From JAXDLH01 sp034666705 (GTDB taxonomy: Bacteria; Chloroflexota; UBA6077; SHYK01): DNA of 16,310 bases. A model generated the notes under the pieces. The model saw only the letters and a program-made list of their open reading frames with translations. It did no database searches and had not been told where the DNA came from. The stretch covers positions 1 through 16,310 of the forward strand of contig JAXDLH010000437.1 of the NCBI GenBank assembly GCA_034666705.1. Direction: 5' to 3'. Shown here in pieces: positions 6,930 through 15,258 of this stretch. The position numbers and the translations under genes were made by a program. The number at the start of each line of letters is the position of its first letter. Positions within the stretch are counted from its first letter, which is position 1.

Positions 6930-7895
6930 ATGGCTCGGCTGCGCATCGTGCTCCCCCTGATCTTCCTCCTCGCGACGGCCATGGCGGCGTGCGACTTCCC
7001 GAGCGGGCTTGCCTCGCTCAACGTCATGCCGAGCATGCGCCTCGCCCCGGGCTTCGCCGGATCCGTGCAAACGGCGAGCCCCGCGGTCATTGCCCCGTCC
7101 GCCCTGACCACGCACATCAATAGGCCTGACACGATCATGACCCAACCGGCTCCGATCGTCTCGTTCGAGGAAGCAAACACCCAGCCGACAGACCCGAACG
7201 GCCTTACCCTGATGCCCGTCGACTCGCTGGCAGAGCTGGCGGCAGCCGTCGAGCCGCTCGAAGAGCCGCTCATCCTCGCCGAGCCGGCACCGTCCGGGCT
7301 CGACCCGCGCGCAGCGCTGTTCGCATCCGGTTCGTTCAAGATGCAGATGCCATTCCAGACGCAGAAGGATGGCACTCGCTACGAGGGGGCGAACTGCGGG
7401 CCGGCGGCGCTCGGCATGGTGCTCGGCGCATTCGGCATGGCCCACGACGACATGGAGCTGCGCGTCCTCACCCACACCTACCAGGGCACGGGCCTTGGCG
7501 GTGGCACCGCGCTCCAATTCATGGCGCAGGTCGGCGAGGACTTCGGCTTGCAGCCGCTTGGCCTCTATGACGGGGAGGAGTTCCACCGCTGGACGGTTGA
7601 CGACGTTCAAGCTCAGCTCGCGCAGGGCCATCCAGTGATCCCGCTGGTCAAGTACCGCTTGCTACCCGACCACACGGACTCGACCTATCGCTGGGATCAT
7701 TACGTCGTGATCTATGGGATGGACGGCGACCGCTTCCTTTATCACGATCCGGCGTACGGAACCGCCGGCCAGGGCGGCGCCCATTGGATGACAGCAGCCC
7801 AGCTCGATGCCGTGCTCGGCCCGACACTCGTGCAGCGTCAGGCCGTCGCCTTCGCCCCCGGCGACCTCACGCCGCTGAAGGTCTCTGCGCTGTAG
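6930..7895 (+). CDS. Secreted C39-like cysteine peptidase, putative lipoprotein
   Basis: The 321-residue protein starts with a basic residue pair and a hydrophobic run, MARLRIVLPLIFLLATAMAA, followed by Cys21, which resembles a lipobox (MAAC). A low-complexity Pro/Ala-rich linker covers about 22-135. The C-terminal half looks like a C39-type papain-like domain: EGANCGPAALGMVL puts the nucleophile at Cys156, WDHYVVIYG gives His257, and YHDPAYG gives Asp273. Proteins of this family cleave peptides or, in related forms, bind cell-wall material; the substrate here is unknown. GGAG lies nine bases before the ATG at 6930, and the promoter overlaps the earlier ATG. The gene is convergent with the M61 gene, with two bases between the stops, and is not obviously linked to a transporter or leader peptide. 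Confidence 0.8.
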   Translation: MARLRIVLPLIFLLATAMAACDFPSGLASLNVMPSMRLAPGFAGSVQTASPAVIAPSALTTHINRPDTIMTQPAPIVSFEEANTQPTDPNGLTLMPVDSLAELAAAVEPLEEPLILAEPAPSGLDPRAALFASGSFKMQMPFQTQKDGTRYEGANCGPAALGMVLGAFGMAHDDMELRVLTHTYQGTGLGGGTALQFMAQVGEDFGLQPLGLYDGEEFHRWTVDDVQAQLAQGHPVIPLVKYRLLPDHTDSTYRWDHYVVIYGMDGDRFLYHDPAYGTAGQGGAHWMTAAQLDAVLGPTLVQRQAVAFAPGDLTPLKVSAL

Positions 7896-7897
7896 AG

Positions 7898-9670
<1,773 letters not shown>

Positions 9671-9765
9671 GGCGTACCTCAAAAAGGTTCGTTTGCAGGT
9701 TCCGTCATTGCATACGTCGCAATTACCATAAATCGCGAACGTCTGGCGCGAAGCCAAGGTCCTGG

Positions 9766-9890
9766 TCATCCTGAGTCGTTATGCCCCGGCGGGGCGCCAC
9801 CGCGGCATGGAAATCTATTTCCAAAGCAGCGAAGCGAAGGATCCGTGACCTCAAGATCGGGTTACGGATCCTTCGCTTCGCTTAGGATGA
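9766..9890. repeat. Interspersed palindromic repeat, copy C (M61-thiC gap)
   Basis: This is the best copy in the window. AGCGAAGCGAAGGATCCGT (9828-9846) and its exact reverse complement (9864-9882) form a 19-bp perfect stem around 17 bases. The outer TCATCCTGAG (9766-9775) and TTAGGATGA (9882-9890) ends match the other copies. The left half carries an extra 50 or so bases with its own small palindromes (GGAAATCTATTTCC; GCCCC-GGC-GGGGC), so it looks mosaic. It occupies most of the 320-base gap 9671-9990. The remaining 9891-9990 shows no gene, no clear terminator and no other recognisable element. Confidence 0.85.
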
Positions 9891-9990
9891 CCCCGAGGCG
9901 GCGGCCTCACGATGACATCCAAGCTTCTACTCGGCCAGCCACTCGGGCCTGTGTAGACAAGGAAACGTGTCCGCGTCGAGCGGTACCCAC

Positions 9991-11760
9991 CTACGCTGGC
10001 TGGTAGATCTCGCCGCCGCGCTTGCGGAACTCCTCCGCCTTCTCCTCCATGCCAGCATTCAGCGCCTGTTCGTCGGAGAGCCCCTTCTGGCGGGCGTATT
10101 CGCGCAGGTCCTGCGTGATCCGCATGCTGCAGAAGTGGGGGCCGCACATCGAGCAGAAGTGGGCGACCTTGGCCGGCTCGGCGGGAAGTGTTTCGTCGTG
10201 ATACGACCGCGCGGTCACCGGATCGAGCGCCAGGTTGAACTGATCGGACCAGCGGAACTCGAAGCGCGCGCGGGAGAGCGTGTCATCCCAGAGGCTCGCG
10301 CCAGGATGGCCTTTGGCAAGGTCGGCGGCGTGCGCCGCGATCTTGTAGGCGATCACGCCATCCTTCACATCCTGCCGGTTCGGCAGGCCGAGGTGCTCCT
10401 TCGGCGTGACGTAGCACAGCATCGCGGTGCCCATCCAGCCAATCATCGCCGCGCCAATCGCAGAGGTGATGTGATCGTAAGCTGGCGCGATGTCTGTCAC
10501 CAGCGGGCCAAGCGTATAGAAGGGCGCTTCGTGGCACACCTCGAGCTGCCGGTCCATGTTCTCCTTGATCTTGTTCATCGGCACATGGCCGGGGCCCTCG
10601 ATCATCGTCTGCACGTCGTATTTCCACGCCACCTCGGTCAGCTCGCCGAGCGTATCCAGCTCGGCGAACTGGGCAGCGTCGTTGGCGTCGGCCGTGCAAC
10701 CAGGCCGCAGCCCATCGCCGAGGGAGAAGGCCACGTCGTACGCAGCCATAATCTCGCAGATCTCCTCGAAGTGGGTGTAGAGGAAATTCTCCTGGTGGTG
10801 AGCGAGACACCACGCGGCCATGATGGAGCCGCCGCGCGACACGATGCCGGTGATCCGATCCGCAGTGAGCGGTACGTAGGCGAGCCGGACGCCGGCATGG
10901 ATCGTGAAGTAGTCGACGCCTTGCTCGGCCTGCTCGATCAATGTGTCGCGGAATACCTCCCAGCTCAGGTCCTCGACCTTGCCGTGGATCTTCTCGAGCG
11001 CCTGGTAGATCGGCACAGTGCCAATCGGCACGGGCGAGTTGCGAATGATCCACTCGCGCGTGGTGTGGATGTTCTTGCCGGTCGAGAGATCCATGACCGT
11101 ATCGCCGCCCCAGTGGGTGGCCCAGATCATCTTCTCCACCTCCTCGTCAATAGAGGAGGCGACGGCCGAGTTGCCGATGTTGGCATTGATCTTGACGAGG
11201 AAGTTCCGGCCAATGATCATCGGCTCGCTCTCAGGATGGTTGATGTTGCTCGGGATGATCGCGCGGCCACGCGCGACCTCGGAGCGAACGAACTCGGGAT
11301 CCATCTGCTCGCGGGCGGCGATAAACTGCATCTCGGGCGTAATGATGCCCCGGCGTGCGTAATGCAGCTGGCTCACGGTGTGACCCGCCTTCGCGCGCAG
11401 CGGACGGCGCATCAGGCCGGGGAACTGGGGCGTGTGCGACCCATTGCCGTTGCTCAGCCCATCGTCGAGGGGGAGCACGACGCGCCCGTCGTACTCCTCG
11501 ACGTCACCGCGCTCGAGTATCCATGCTCGCCGCATTGCCGGCAGACCGCGACGGATGTCGAGATCGATATCCGGGTCGGTGTAGGGACCGCTGGTGTCGT
11601 AGACCCGGAGCGGGGCGTTCGGCTCGATGCCGTTGCGACCCTGGCTCGGCGAGATCGCGATCTCGCGCATCGGCACGCGGATGTCGGGCCGAGCGCCGGT
11701 GACGTACACCTTGCTGCTCCCCGGAAGGGCGGCCCGCTCAGATGGAATGGTCGCGGCCAT
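9991..11760 (-). CDS. thiC: Phosphomethylpyrimidine synthase (HMP-P synthase)
   Basis: The 589-residue radical-SAM enzyme rearranges aminoimidazole ribotide to hydroxymethylpyrimidine phosphate, the pyrimidine half of thiamine. The unusual C-terminal [4Fe-4S] motif CxxCxxxxC is seen as Cys536, Cys539 and Cys544 (FCSMCGPHFCSM). Other family signatures include IIPSNINHPESEP (168-180), KINANIGNSAV (190-200), MDLSTGKNIHTTREWIIRNS (223-242) and EGPGHVPMNKIKENM (388-402). ATG at 11760 has GGAGG seven bases upstream; the open frame to 11898 runs through the leader and is not coding. The gene is preceded by a TPP riboswitch with a hairpin that hides this ribosome binding site, and is divergent from thiD. 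Confidence 0.97.
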   Translation of the reverse strand: MAATIPSERAALPGSSKVYVTGARPDIRVPMREIAISPSQGRNGIEPNAPLRVYDTSGPYTDPDIDLDIRRGLPAMRRAWILERGDVEEYDGRVVLPLDDGLSNGNGSHTPQFPGLMRRPLRAKAGHTVSQLHYARRGIITPEMQFIAAREQMDPEFVRSEVARGRAIIPSNINHPESEPMIIGRNFLVKINANIGNSAVASSIDEEVEKMIWATHWGGDTVMDLSTGKNIHTTREWIIRNSPVPIGTVPIYQALEKIHGKVEDLSWEVFRDTLIEQAEQGVDYFTIHAGVRLAYVPLTADRITGIVSRGGSIMAAWCLAHHQENFLYTHFEEICEIMAAYDVAFSLGDGLRPGCTADANDAAQFAELDTLGELTEVAWKYDVQTMIEGPGHVPMNKIKENMDRQLEVCHEAPFYTLGPLVTDIAPAYDHITSAIGAAMIGWMGTAMLCYVTPKEHLGLPNRQDVKDGVIAYKIAAHAADLAKGHPGASLWDDTLSRARFEFRWSDQFNLALDPVTARSYHDETLPAEPAKVAHFCSMCGPHFCSMRITQDLREYARQKGLSDEQALNAGMEEKAEEFRKRGGEIYQPA

Positions 11761-11765
11761 AGAAA

Positions 11766-11816
11766 TGCCTCCGTCATGTGGGTGACACCGCAGGGATCGC
11801 GGTGAGGACGGAGGCA
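11766..11816 (-). promoter_or_regulatory. Shine-Dalgarno-sequestering hairpin of thiC
   Basis: On the minus strand TGCCTCCGTC (11807-11816) pairs perfectly over 10 bases with GACGGAGGCA (11766-11775), which contains the thiC ribosome binding site. The enclosed sequence has a second hairpin, CACCGC (11799-11804) with GCGGTG (11786-11791). No U-run follows, so this looks like a translational expression platform: TPP binding upstream would favour the hairpin and shut off thiC translation. The competing anti-sequestrator pairing was not identified. Confidence 0.75.
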
Positions 11817-11889
11817 GGCGCGTCGCACAGGCACCGGGCGACGATTGTGTCCGGCCGCAGGGACCAGAGTACATCGATCGGTGCTCGCT

Positions 11890-12018
11890 GGACCGCATTC
11901 CCTACGCTCGTCTTCCGCGCCGCAACCGCGTTAGGCGGTCCGGGCGACTTCCCGAGATCAGGTTCGAGGGGTTGGTGGGCCTGACCCCGCCTCTCAGCTG
12001 CGCGCTCCCCCTGCGGGC
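11890..12018 (-). ncRNA. TPP riboswitch aptamer (THI box) with enlarged P4/P5 arm
   Basis: The minus strand has the THI-box landmarks in order: GGGGGAGCGCGCAGCTGAGAG (about 11991-12011), CCCCTCGAACCTGATC and GAGCGTAGGGA (about 11900-11910). Outer P1 pairing CCGCA/TGCGG closes the aptamer (12012-12016 with 11893-11897). Between GATC and GCGTAGGGA there are about 48 bases where the usual aptamer has about 12. The extra bases can fold as CGCC/GGCG plus ACCGC/GCGGT with a CTAAC loop, extending the P4/P5 arm (about 11911-11952). It controls thiC, probably through the downstream ribosome-site hairpin. Confidence 0.9.
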
Positions 12019-12048
12019 CGTTGCATATGAAATTGTGGGTCGACGCTC

Positions 12049-12126
12049 CTGCCAATATAGCACCTCTTCGGGGCTGAGCGGGCAGAATACAAGGAGCTTT
12101 AGAAAGAAGAGGTGCTATATTGGCAG
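12049..12126. repeat. Perfect 21-bp inverted repeat between thiC and thiD, possible paired divergent promoters
   Basis: Positions 12049-12069 are the exact reverse complement of 12106-12126, with a 36-base spacer. Read outward toward each gene, both arms carry GAAGAGGTGCTATATTGG, which contains TGCTATATT, a good extended -10 element. The left arm would then start thiC RNA near 12048, about 30 bases before the aptamer. The right arm would start thiD RNA near 12127. The right arm also contains the thiD candidate ribosome site and TTG start. It could instead be two operator half-sites or an RNA hairpin. No good -35 hexamers were seen. Confidence 0.7.
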
Positions 12127-12998
12127 AGACGAGGATGGCATCGAGGTCGACGCCCGCGGTGCCAATAGCGCTCGCCATTGCCGGCTCCGATCCGAGCGGC
12201 GGGGCTGGCATCCAGGCGGACCTCAAGGCCTTCGCAGCGCTCGGGGTGCACGGCCTCAGCGTCGTCACTGCGCTAACCGCGCAGAATACTCAGGGTGTGT
12301 TCGGCGTTCGGCCGACCGAGGTCGCGTTCGTGGCGGAGCAGATCGACGTACTGCTGCGCGATCTGCGCCCCGCCGCGACGAAGACGGGCATGCTGGCAAG
12401 CCAGGCGATCCTCGAGATCATCGTCGCGAAGATCCGCGAATATAGCCTTCGGCCGCTCGTCGTCGATCCGGTGCTGGCAGCTTCGGCCGGTGGCATGTTG
12501 CTCGAGGCCGCGGCGCTCAATGTATTGCGCCGCGATCTGCTCCCGCTCGCGACGGTGGTGACCCCAAATCTGCCGGAGGCTATGGTACTTAGTGGCCGTG
12601 TCGTGGAGTCACTGGCCGACATGCGCGAGGCGGCGCGTGCAATCCACGCGCTGGGCTCGCAGACGGTAGTCGTGAAGGGCGGGCATCTCAGTGGTGATGC
12701 CGATGCGGTCGACGTTCTGTTCGACGGAGGAGAGATCGTCGAGCTGCGGCGGGCGCGCTTCGCCACGCTGCACACGCATGGCACCGGCTGTACGTTCGCT
12801 TCGGCGATTGCCGCCGGACTTGCGCTGGGACTGAGCATCCCGGCCGCCGTGGACCGCGCGAAGGAGCTGATCACCGAGGCCGTGCGCCACGGTTTGCCGA
12901 TTGGCTATGGCCACGGCCCGGCCAATGGGATGGCGATCCTCTATGAGCGGGCTGGCTATCTCCCGGGCCCTGATACGTACGACCCATTCTCCGGGTAG
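12120..12998 (+). CDS. thiD: Hydroxymethylpyrimidine/phosphomethylpyrimidine kinase
   Basis: The 292-residue ribokinase-family enzyme phosphorylates HMP and HMP-P to HMP pyrophosphate, the step after ThiC. Signatures are IAGSDPSGGAGIQADLKAF (20-38), ALTAQNT (51-57), VVDPVLAASAGGMLL (114-128), TPNLPEA (148-154) and the anion-hole loop HGTGCTFASAIAAG (220-233, Cys224). Start choice is open. TTG at 12120 has AGAGGTG at suitable spacing. ATG at 12135 lacks a spaced site but would suit a nearly leaderless transcript if the right arm of the inverted repeat is a promoter. The conserved protein begins after both. It is divergent from thiC and has no riboswitch of its own. No ThiE domain is fused. Confidence 0.93.
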   Translation: MAETRMASRSTPAVPIALAIAGSDPSGGAGIQADLKAFAALGVHGLSVVTALTAQNTQGVFGVRPTEVAFVAEQIDVLLRDLRPAATKTGMLASQAILEIIVAKIREYSLRPLVVDPVLAASAGGMLLEAAALNVLRRDLLPLATVVTPNLPEAMVLSGRVVESLADMREAARAIHALGSQTVVVKGGHLSGDADAVDVLFDGGEIVELRRARFATLHTHGTGCTFASAIAAGLALGLSIPAAVDRAKELITEAVRHGLPIGYGHGPANGMAILYERAGYLPGPDTYDPFSG

Positions 12999-13010
12999 GC
13001 CCGCGGGCCT
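12997..13010 (+). terminator. Weak possible terminator after thiD
   Basis: AGGCC-CGCG-GGCCT overlaps the thiD stop codon and is followed by TTAGT. The stem is only five pairs and the T-run is short, so termination here is uncertain. The remaining 13011-13074 shows nothing recognisable. Confidence 0.3.
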
Positions 13011-13074
13011 TTAGTCCGTAATGCAACCTCCCCCGATATCCCCATTGCTGTCCTGCCAGACACAGCCAACCCTG

Positions 13075-13102
13075 TTGACAAACAGAACTATTGTTCTATT
13101 CT
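13075..13102 (+). promoter_or_regulatory. imuB promoter
   Basis: A consensus TTGACA (13075-13080) is followed after 16 bases by TATTCT (13097-13102). The SOS box fills the spacer, so LexA bound there would block RNA polymerase. The transcript would begin near 13109, about 27 bases before the chosen imuB ATG. Confidence 0.75.
13084..13097 (+). promoter_or_regulatory. LexA-type SOS box
   Basis: AGAAC-TATT-GTTCT is a perfect palindrome with the core GAAC-N4-GTTC, the SOS operator recognised by LexA/DinR in Gram-positive bacteria and several related phyla. Its place between the -35 and -10 hexamers of a mutasome gene strongly supports DNA-damage control. No lexA gene is in the window. Confidence 0.85.
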
Positions 13103-13135
13103 AGTGGTGCAACTTGCTCCGTTCCGGGGTTCGCC

Positions 13136-14383
13136 ATGCACCCGCACGACCCAGGCGCCAATCCATCGCACGTTCCCTGGCCGGCGGTCTCCGTCGCCTG
13201 CATCTGGCTGCCCCAGTTCCCGCTGCGCGTCGAACTGCTGCGCCACCCGGCCTGGGATGGGTTGCCGCTCGTGCTGGGCGCCGGCCCGGGTGAGCGCAAG
13301 GTGGTGCAACTATGCTCGCCGGAGGCAGCGCGCGCCGGCATCTTCCCCGGCCTGCCGTTACGTGAAGTGCTCACGCTCTGCCGCGAGGCGATCATCATCC
13401 AGCCCGATCCGGTGCGGATCGCCGCCGTACTCGACGAGACGGTCGCCCGCCTCCAGCGGGTAAGCCCGGCCGTCGAGCCAGCCGACGAAGCGATCTTTCT
13501 GGACCTGCGTGGCCTCCGCACCCTCTACCACGACGACCTCGCCCGCTTGGAGCGCGCAATCCGCACCGCGGTGCCGCCGCCGCTCCGGCCGCGCCTTGGC
13601 GCTGCCGCCGGCAAGTTCGCCGCCTCGGTCGCCGCCCACCTGGCGATGGAGTTCGGCCTGCGGGTCGTGCCGGCGCCGGAGACCGCCGCGTTCCTCGCAC
13701 CGCTGCCACTGAGCCATTTGCCGCTTCTACCAGAGACGATCCAACGGCTCAAGCTGCTCGGTTTGCACACGATGGCTGATCTCGCCGCGCTGCCATTCCC
13801 GGCGGTGCAGGCCGAGTTCGGCCCGCCCGGCGCACGCGCCTGGCGCCTCGCGAGCGGGCAGGACGCCGAGCGGCTCATCCCGCGGCGGTTCCGACCGCCA
13901 GTCCAGACCTCGTTGCGGTTCGACGACCCCCTTGCCAGCATCGACGCGATCCTCATTGCCGTGGGTGAACTCCTGGGGCGTGCCTTCGCCCACCCACTGC
14001 TCCAGAACCGTGCCGCCCGCCAGGCACGGCTTCGCGCCCTGCTGGCAGACGGCACCTCGTGGGAGCGGCTCATCACCTTCAAGGATCCCGTGGTGAGCAG
14101 CCGGACCGCGTATCTCGCGCTCAAAGCCAAGCTGCAACTCCCGAACGGCCTGCCACTAGCACCGCTCGAGGAGTTGGCAATCGAGTTGCTCGAACTGAGC
14201 GGCGAGGCGGCCCGCCAGCCCAGCCTGTTCCTCACGCGTGCGCGGCAACTCGCACCGATCGCCGAGGCGGCGAGCCACCTGGGGACTCGCTACGGCCGCA
14301 CCACCCTCTATCACGCCATGGAGGTTGAGCCATGGTCGCGCATTCCCGAGCGTCGCTGGGCGCTCGTGCCGTACGAGCCCTGA
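13136..14383 (+). CDS. imuB: ImuB-like inactive Y-family polymerase (mutasome adaptor)
   Basis: The 415-residue protein matches ImuB, the Y-family paralogue that links the error-prone polymerase DnaE2 to the beta clamp in SOS mutagenesis. The first catalytic acidic motif of active Y-family polymerases is replaced by ACIWLPQFPLRVE (21-33). The second is partly kept as ADEAIFLDLRG (116-126, Asp117/Glu118). The enzyme is therefore probably non-catalytic, as known for ImuB. A helix-hairpin-helix-like segment lies at 197-222 (LLPETIQRLKLLGLHTMADLAALPF), and QPSLF (361-365) resembles a clamp-binding motif. ATG at 13136 is favoured because the in-frame TTG at 13091 lies inside the SOS box; the ribosome site is weak. 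The next gene overlaps its end by 52 bases. No imuA precedes it; thiD does. Confidence 0.87.
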   Translation: MHPHDPGANPSHVPWPAVSVACIWLPQFPLRVELLRHPAWDGLPLVLGAGPGERKVVQLCSPEAARAGIFPGLPLREVLTLCREAIIIQPDPVRIAAVLDETVARLQRVSPAVEPADEAIFLDLRGLRTLYHDDLARLERAIRTAVPPPLRPRLGAAAGKFAASVAAHLAMEFGLRVVPAPETAAFLAPLPLSHLPLLPETIQRLKLLGLHTMADLAALPFPAVQAEFGPPGARAWRLASGQDAERLIPRRFRPPVQTSLRFDDPLASIDAILIAVGELLGRAFAHPLLQNRAARQARLRALLADGTSWERLITFKDPVVSSRTAYLALKAKLQLPNGLPLAPLEELAIELLELSGEAARQPSLFLTRARQLAPIAEAASHLGTRYGRTTLYHAMEVEPWSRIPERRWALVPYEP

Positions 14384-14625
14384 ATGTCCCGGTCCCGATC
14401 ACCGTCCAGACTAACCCGGCCGGCGACCCGGAGGCCGTGCGTCGCAGCCACTGGGCAGCCCCGCGGGCGGTCCAGGCAATCCAGGACCGCTGGCGTGTCG
14501 ACGACGAATGGTGGCGCGAGCGCCCGATCTCGCGCCTCTACTACGCCGTGCTGCTGGACAACGAGTTACTGCTCACGCTATTCCACGACCTCATCGCCGA
14601 CACCTGGTGCGAGCAGCACGGGTAG
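14332..14625 (+). CDS. DUF6504-like small protein of the mutasome operon
   Basis: The 97-residue protein has a compact core after about residue 22: PITVQTNPAGDPEAVRR, then VQAIQDRWRVDDEWWRERPISRLYY (about 47-71) and LLTLFHDLIADTWCEQ. The W-R-x-D-D-E-W-W-R-x-x-P-x-S-R-x-Y-Y pattern is the one I associate with DUF6504-type proteins encoded next to imuB and dnaE2 in Actinobacteria and Chloroflexi. Its function is unknown. ATG at 14332 has a strong GGAGG seven bases upstream and lies inside imuB, giving a 52-base overlap that suggests translational coupling. The first 20 residues are encoded in the overlap and look unconserved. Confidence 0.8.
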   Translation: MVAHSRASLGARAVRALNVPVPITVQTNPAGDPEAVRRSHWAAPRAVQAIQDRWRVDDEWWRERPISRLYYAVLLDNELLLTLFHDLIADTWCEQHG

Positions 14626-14695
14626 CTCAACGCACTTCCTCCCTCTTATATGCTCAAGATATCTCACGAGTACTGTTGATTGTTTGGAGGAGTGG

Positions 14696-15037
14696 ATGGA
14701 ACTCCTGACGGTACAGGAAACGGCGCAGATGCTCAAGGTAGCAACGATCACCGTCCGCCGCTACATCGCCGACGGCCGCCTGCCCGCGGTCCGGGTGGGC
14801 CGAGGCATCCGTATCGAGAAAGAGGCGGTCGAGCAATTCGTGACTCCATTCGTGACTCCAATTGAAGAATCTGCGGACTCAGTCACCACTCGGCCGATCA
14901 TTTTCTTCGCGACGTACATCGCGGCACGACCACCATCATTCGAGTGGATGAAGAGGACGAGCGGCGCGCGCGGGAGATCATTTTTCGCTACGACGACAAG
15001 GATTTCTCGCTCACCAATGCAACCAGCTTCGCGGTGA
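14696..15037 (+). CDS. Excisionase-like HTH protein, probable antitoxin with an aberrant tail
   Basis: The 113-residue reading frame begins with a helix-turn-helix of the excisionase/MerR-like class: MELLTVQETAQMLKVATITVRRYIADGRLPAVRVGRGIRI (1-40), a single DNA-binding domain of the HTH_17 type. GGAGGA lies six bases before the ATG. Such proteins are frequent antitoxins for PIN toxins. The normal part seems to end near residue 60. Beyond it the frame reads through the remains of the downstream PIN gene in the wrong frame, giving an unlikely Arg/Ser-rich tail (RPIIFFATYIAARPPSF...). A 12-base tandem duplication (14837-14860) encodes FVTP twice. Whether it is still functional is unclear. Confidence 0.7.
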   Translation: MELLTVQETAQMLKVATITVRRYIADGRLPAVRVGRGIRIEKEAVEQFVTPFVTPIEESADSVTTRPIIFFATYIAARPPSFEWMKRTSGARGRSFFATTTRISRSPMQPASR

Positions 15038-15120
15038 TGGAGCGAGCTGGCATCAGCATGGCGTTCACCTTCGATCGTCATTTCGCCCAGTACGGTTTCA
15101 CCGTGCTCGGCGCCACGTAA
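14866..15120 (+). pseudogene. Truncated PIN-domain (VapC-like) toxin remnant
   Basis: In the frame ending at TAA (15118-15120) the sequence reads HRGTTTIIRVDEEDERRAREII, then FRYDDKDFSLTNATSFAVME and RAGISMAFTFDRHFAQYGFTVLGAT. This is the C-terminal half of a VapC-like PIN ribonuclease. The N-terminal half with the first catalytic aspartate is absent: a TGA at 14863 closes the frame and the upstream bases belong to the HTH gene. The aspartate usual in SLTDA is asparagine (SLTNA), while the last one (FTFDRHF) is kept. It has no ribosome site or plausible start. A deletion that fused antitoxin and toxin out of frame would explain it. Confidence 0.8.
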
Positions 15121-15149
15121 GCTCGCCTTCGTGAGCATCCAAGGCCCCA

Positions 15150-15258
15150 TTCATCCTGAGCGAAGCGAAGGATCCGTGCCCCCACCGCTTGAACTACCAA
15201 TGGTCGGCGCCACGAATCCTTCAGCCTCCGGGGCCGCAACAGAACCTCGGGATGACAG
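15150..15258. repeat. Interspersed palindromic repeat, copy D (start of dnaE2)
   Basis: The left arm TCATCCTGAGCGAAGCGAAG (15151-15170) continues to GATCCGT, and a diverged right arm runs from ACGAATCCTTCAG (15212-15224) to CGGGATGACA (15248-15257). The right arm falls inside the dnaE2 reading frame if translation starts at 15200, so the repeat appears to supply part of the amino terminus. Confidence 0.75.

Noticed and set aside
9671..9769. N-terminal extension of the M61 protein with Cys-rich sequence
   Set aside because: A good ribosome site precedes ATG 9670 and the family begins there; the extension runs into repeat copy C. A clear promoter for the M61 gene could not be assigned either.
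9766..9890. Possible insertion sequence or CRISPR-like array
   Set aside because: No transposase frame, no target duplication, and only one inverted pair; it is a copy of the interspersed palindrome.
9967..11805. Long plus-strand open frame opposite thiC (612 codons)
   Set aside because: Antisense shadow of thiC, Arg/His/Val-rich with no recognisable domain.
12106..12126. Inverted repeat read as terminal repeats of a miniature transposon
   Set aside because: The element would be 78 bp with no target-site duplication visible (flanking bases differ) and one arm overlaps functional thiD signals; kept as a regulatory repeat instead.
11774..12268. 164-codon minus-strand frame across the thiC leader and start of thiD
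   Set aside because: It spans the riboswitch and the inverted repeat; no family motif, and both structures explain the sequence better.
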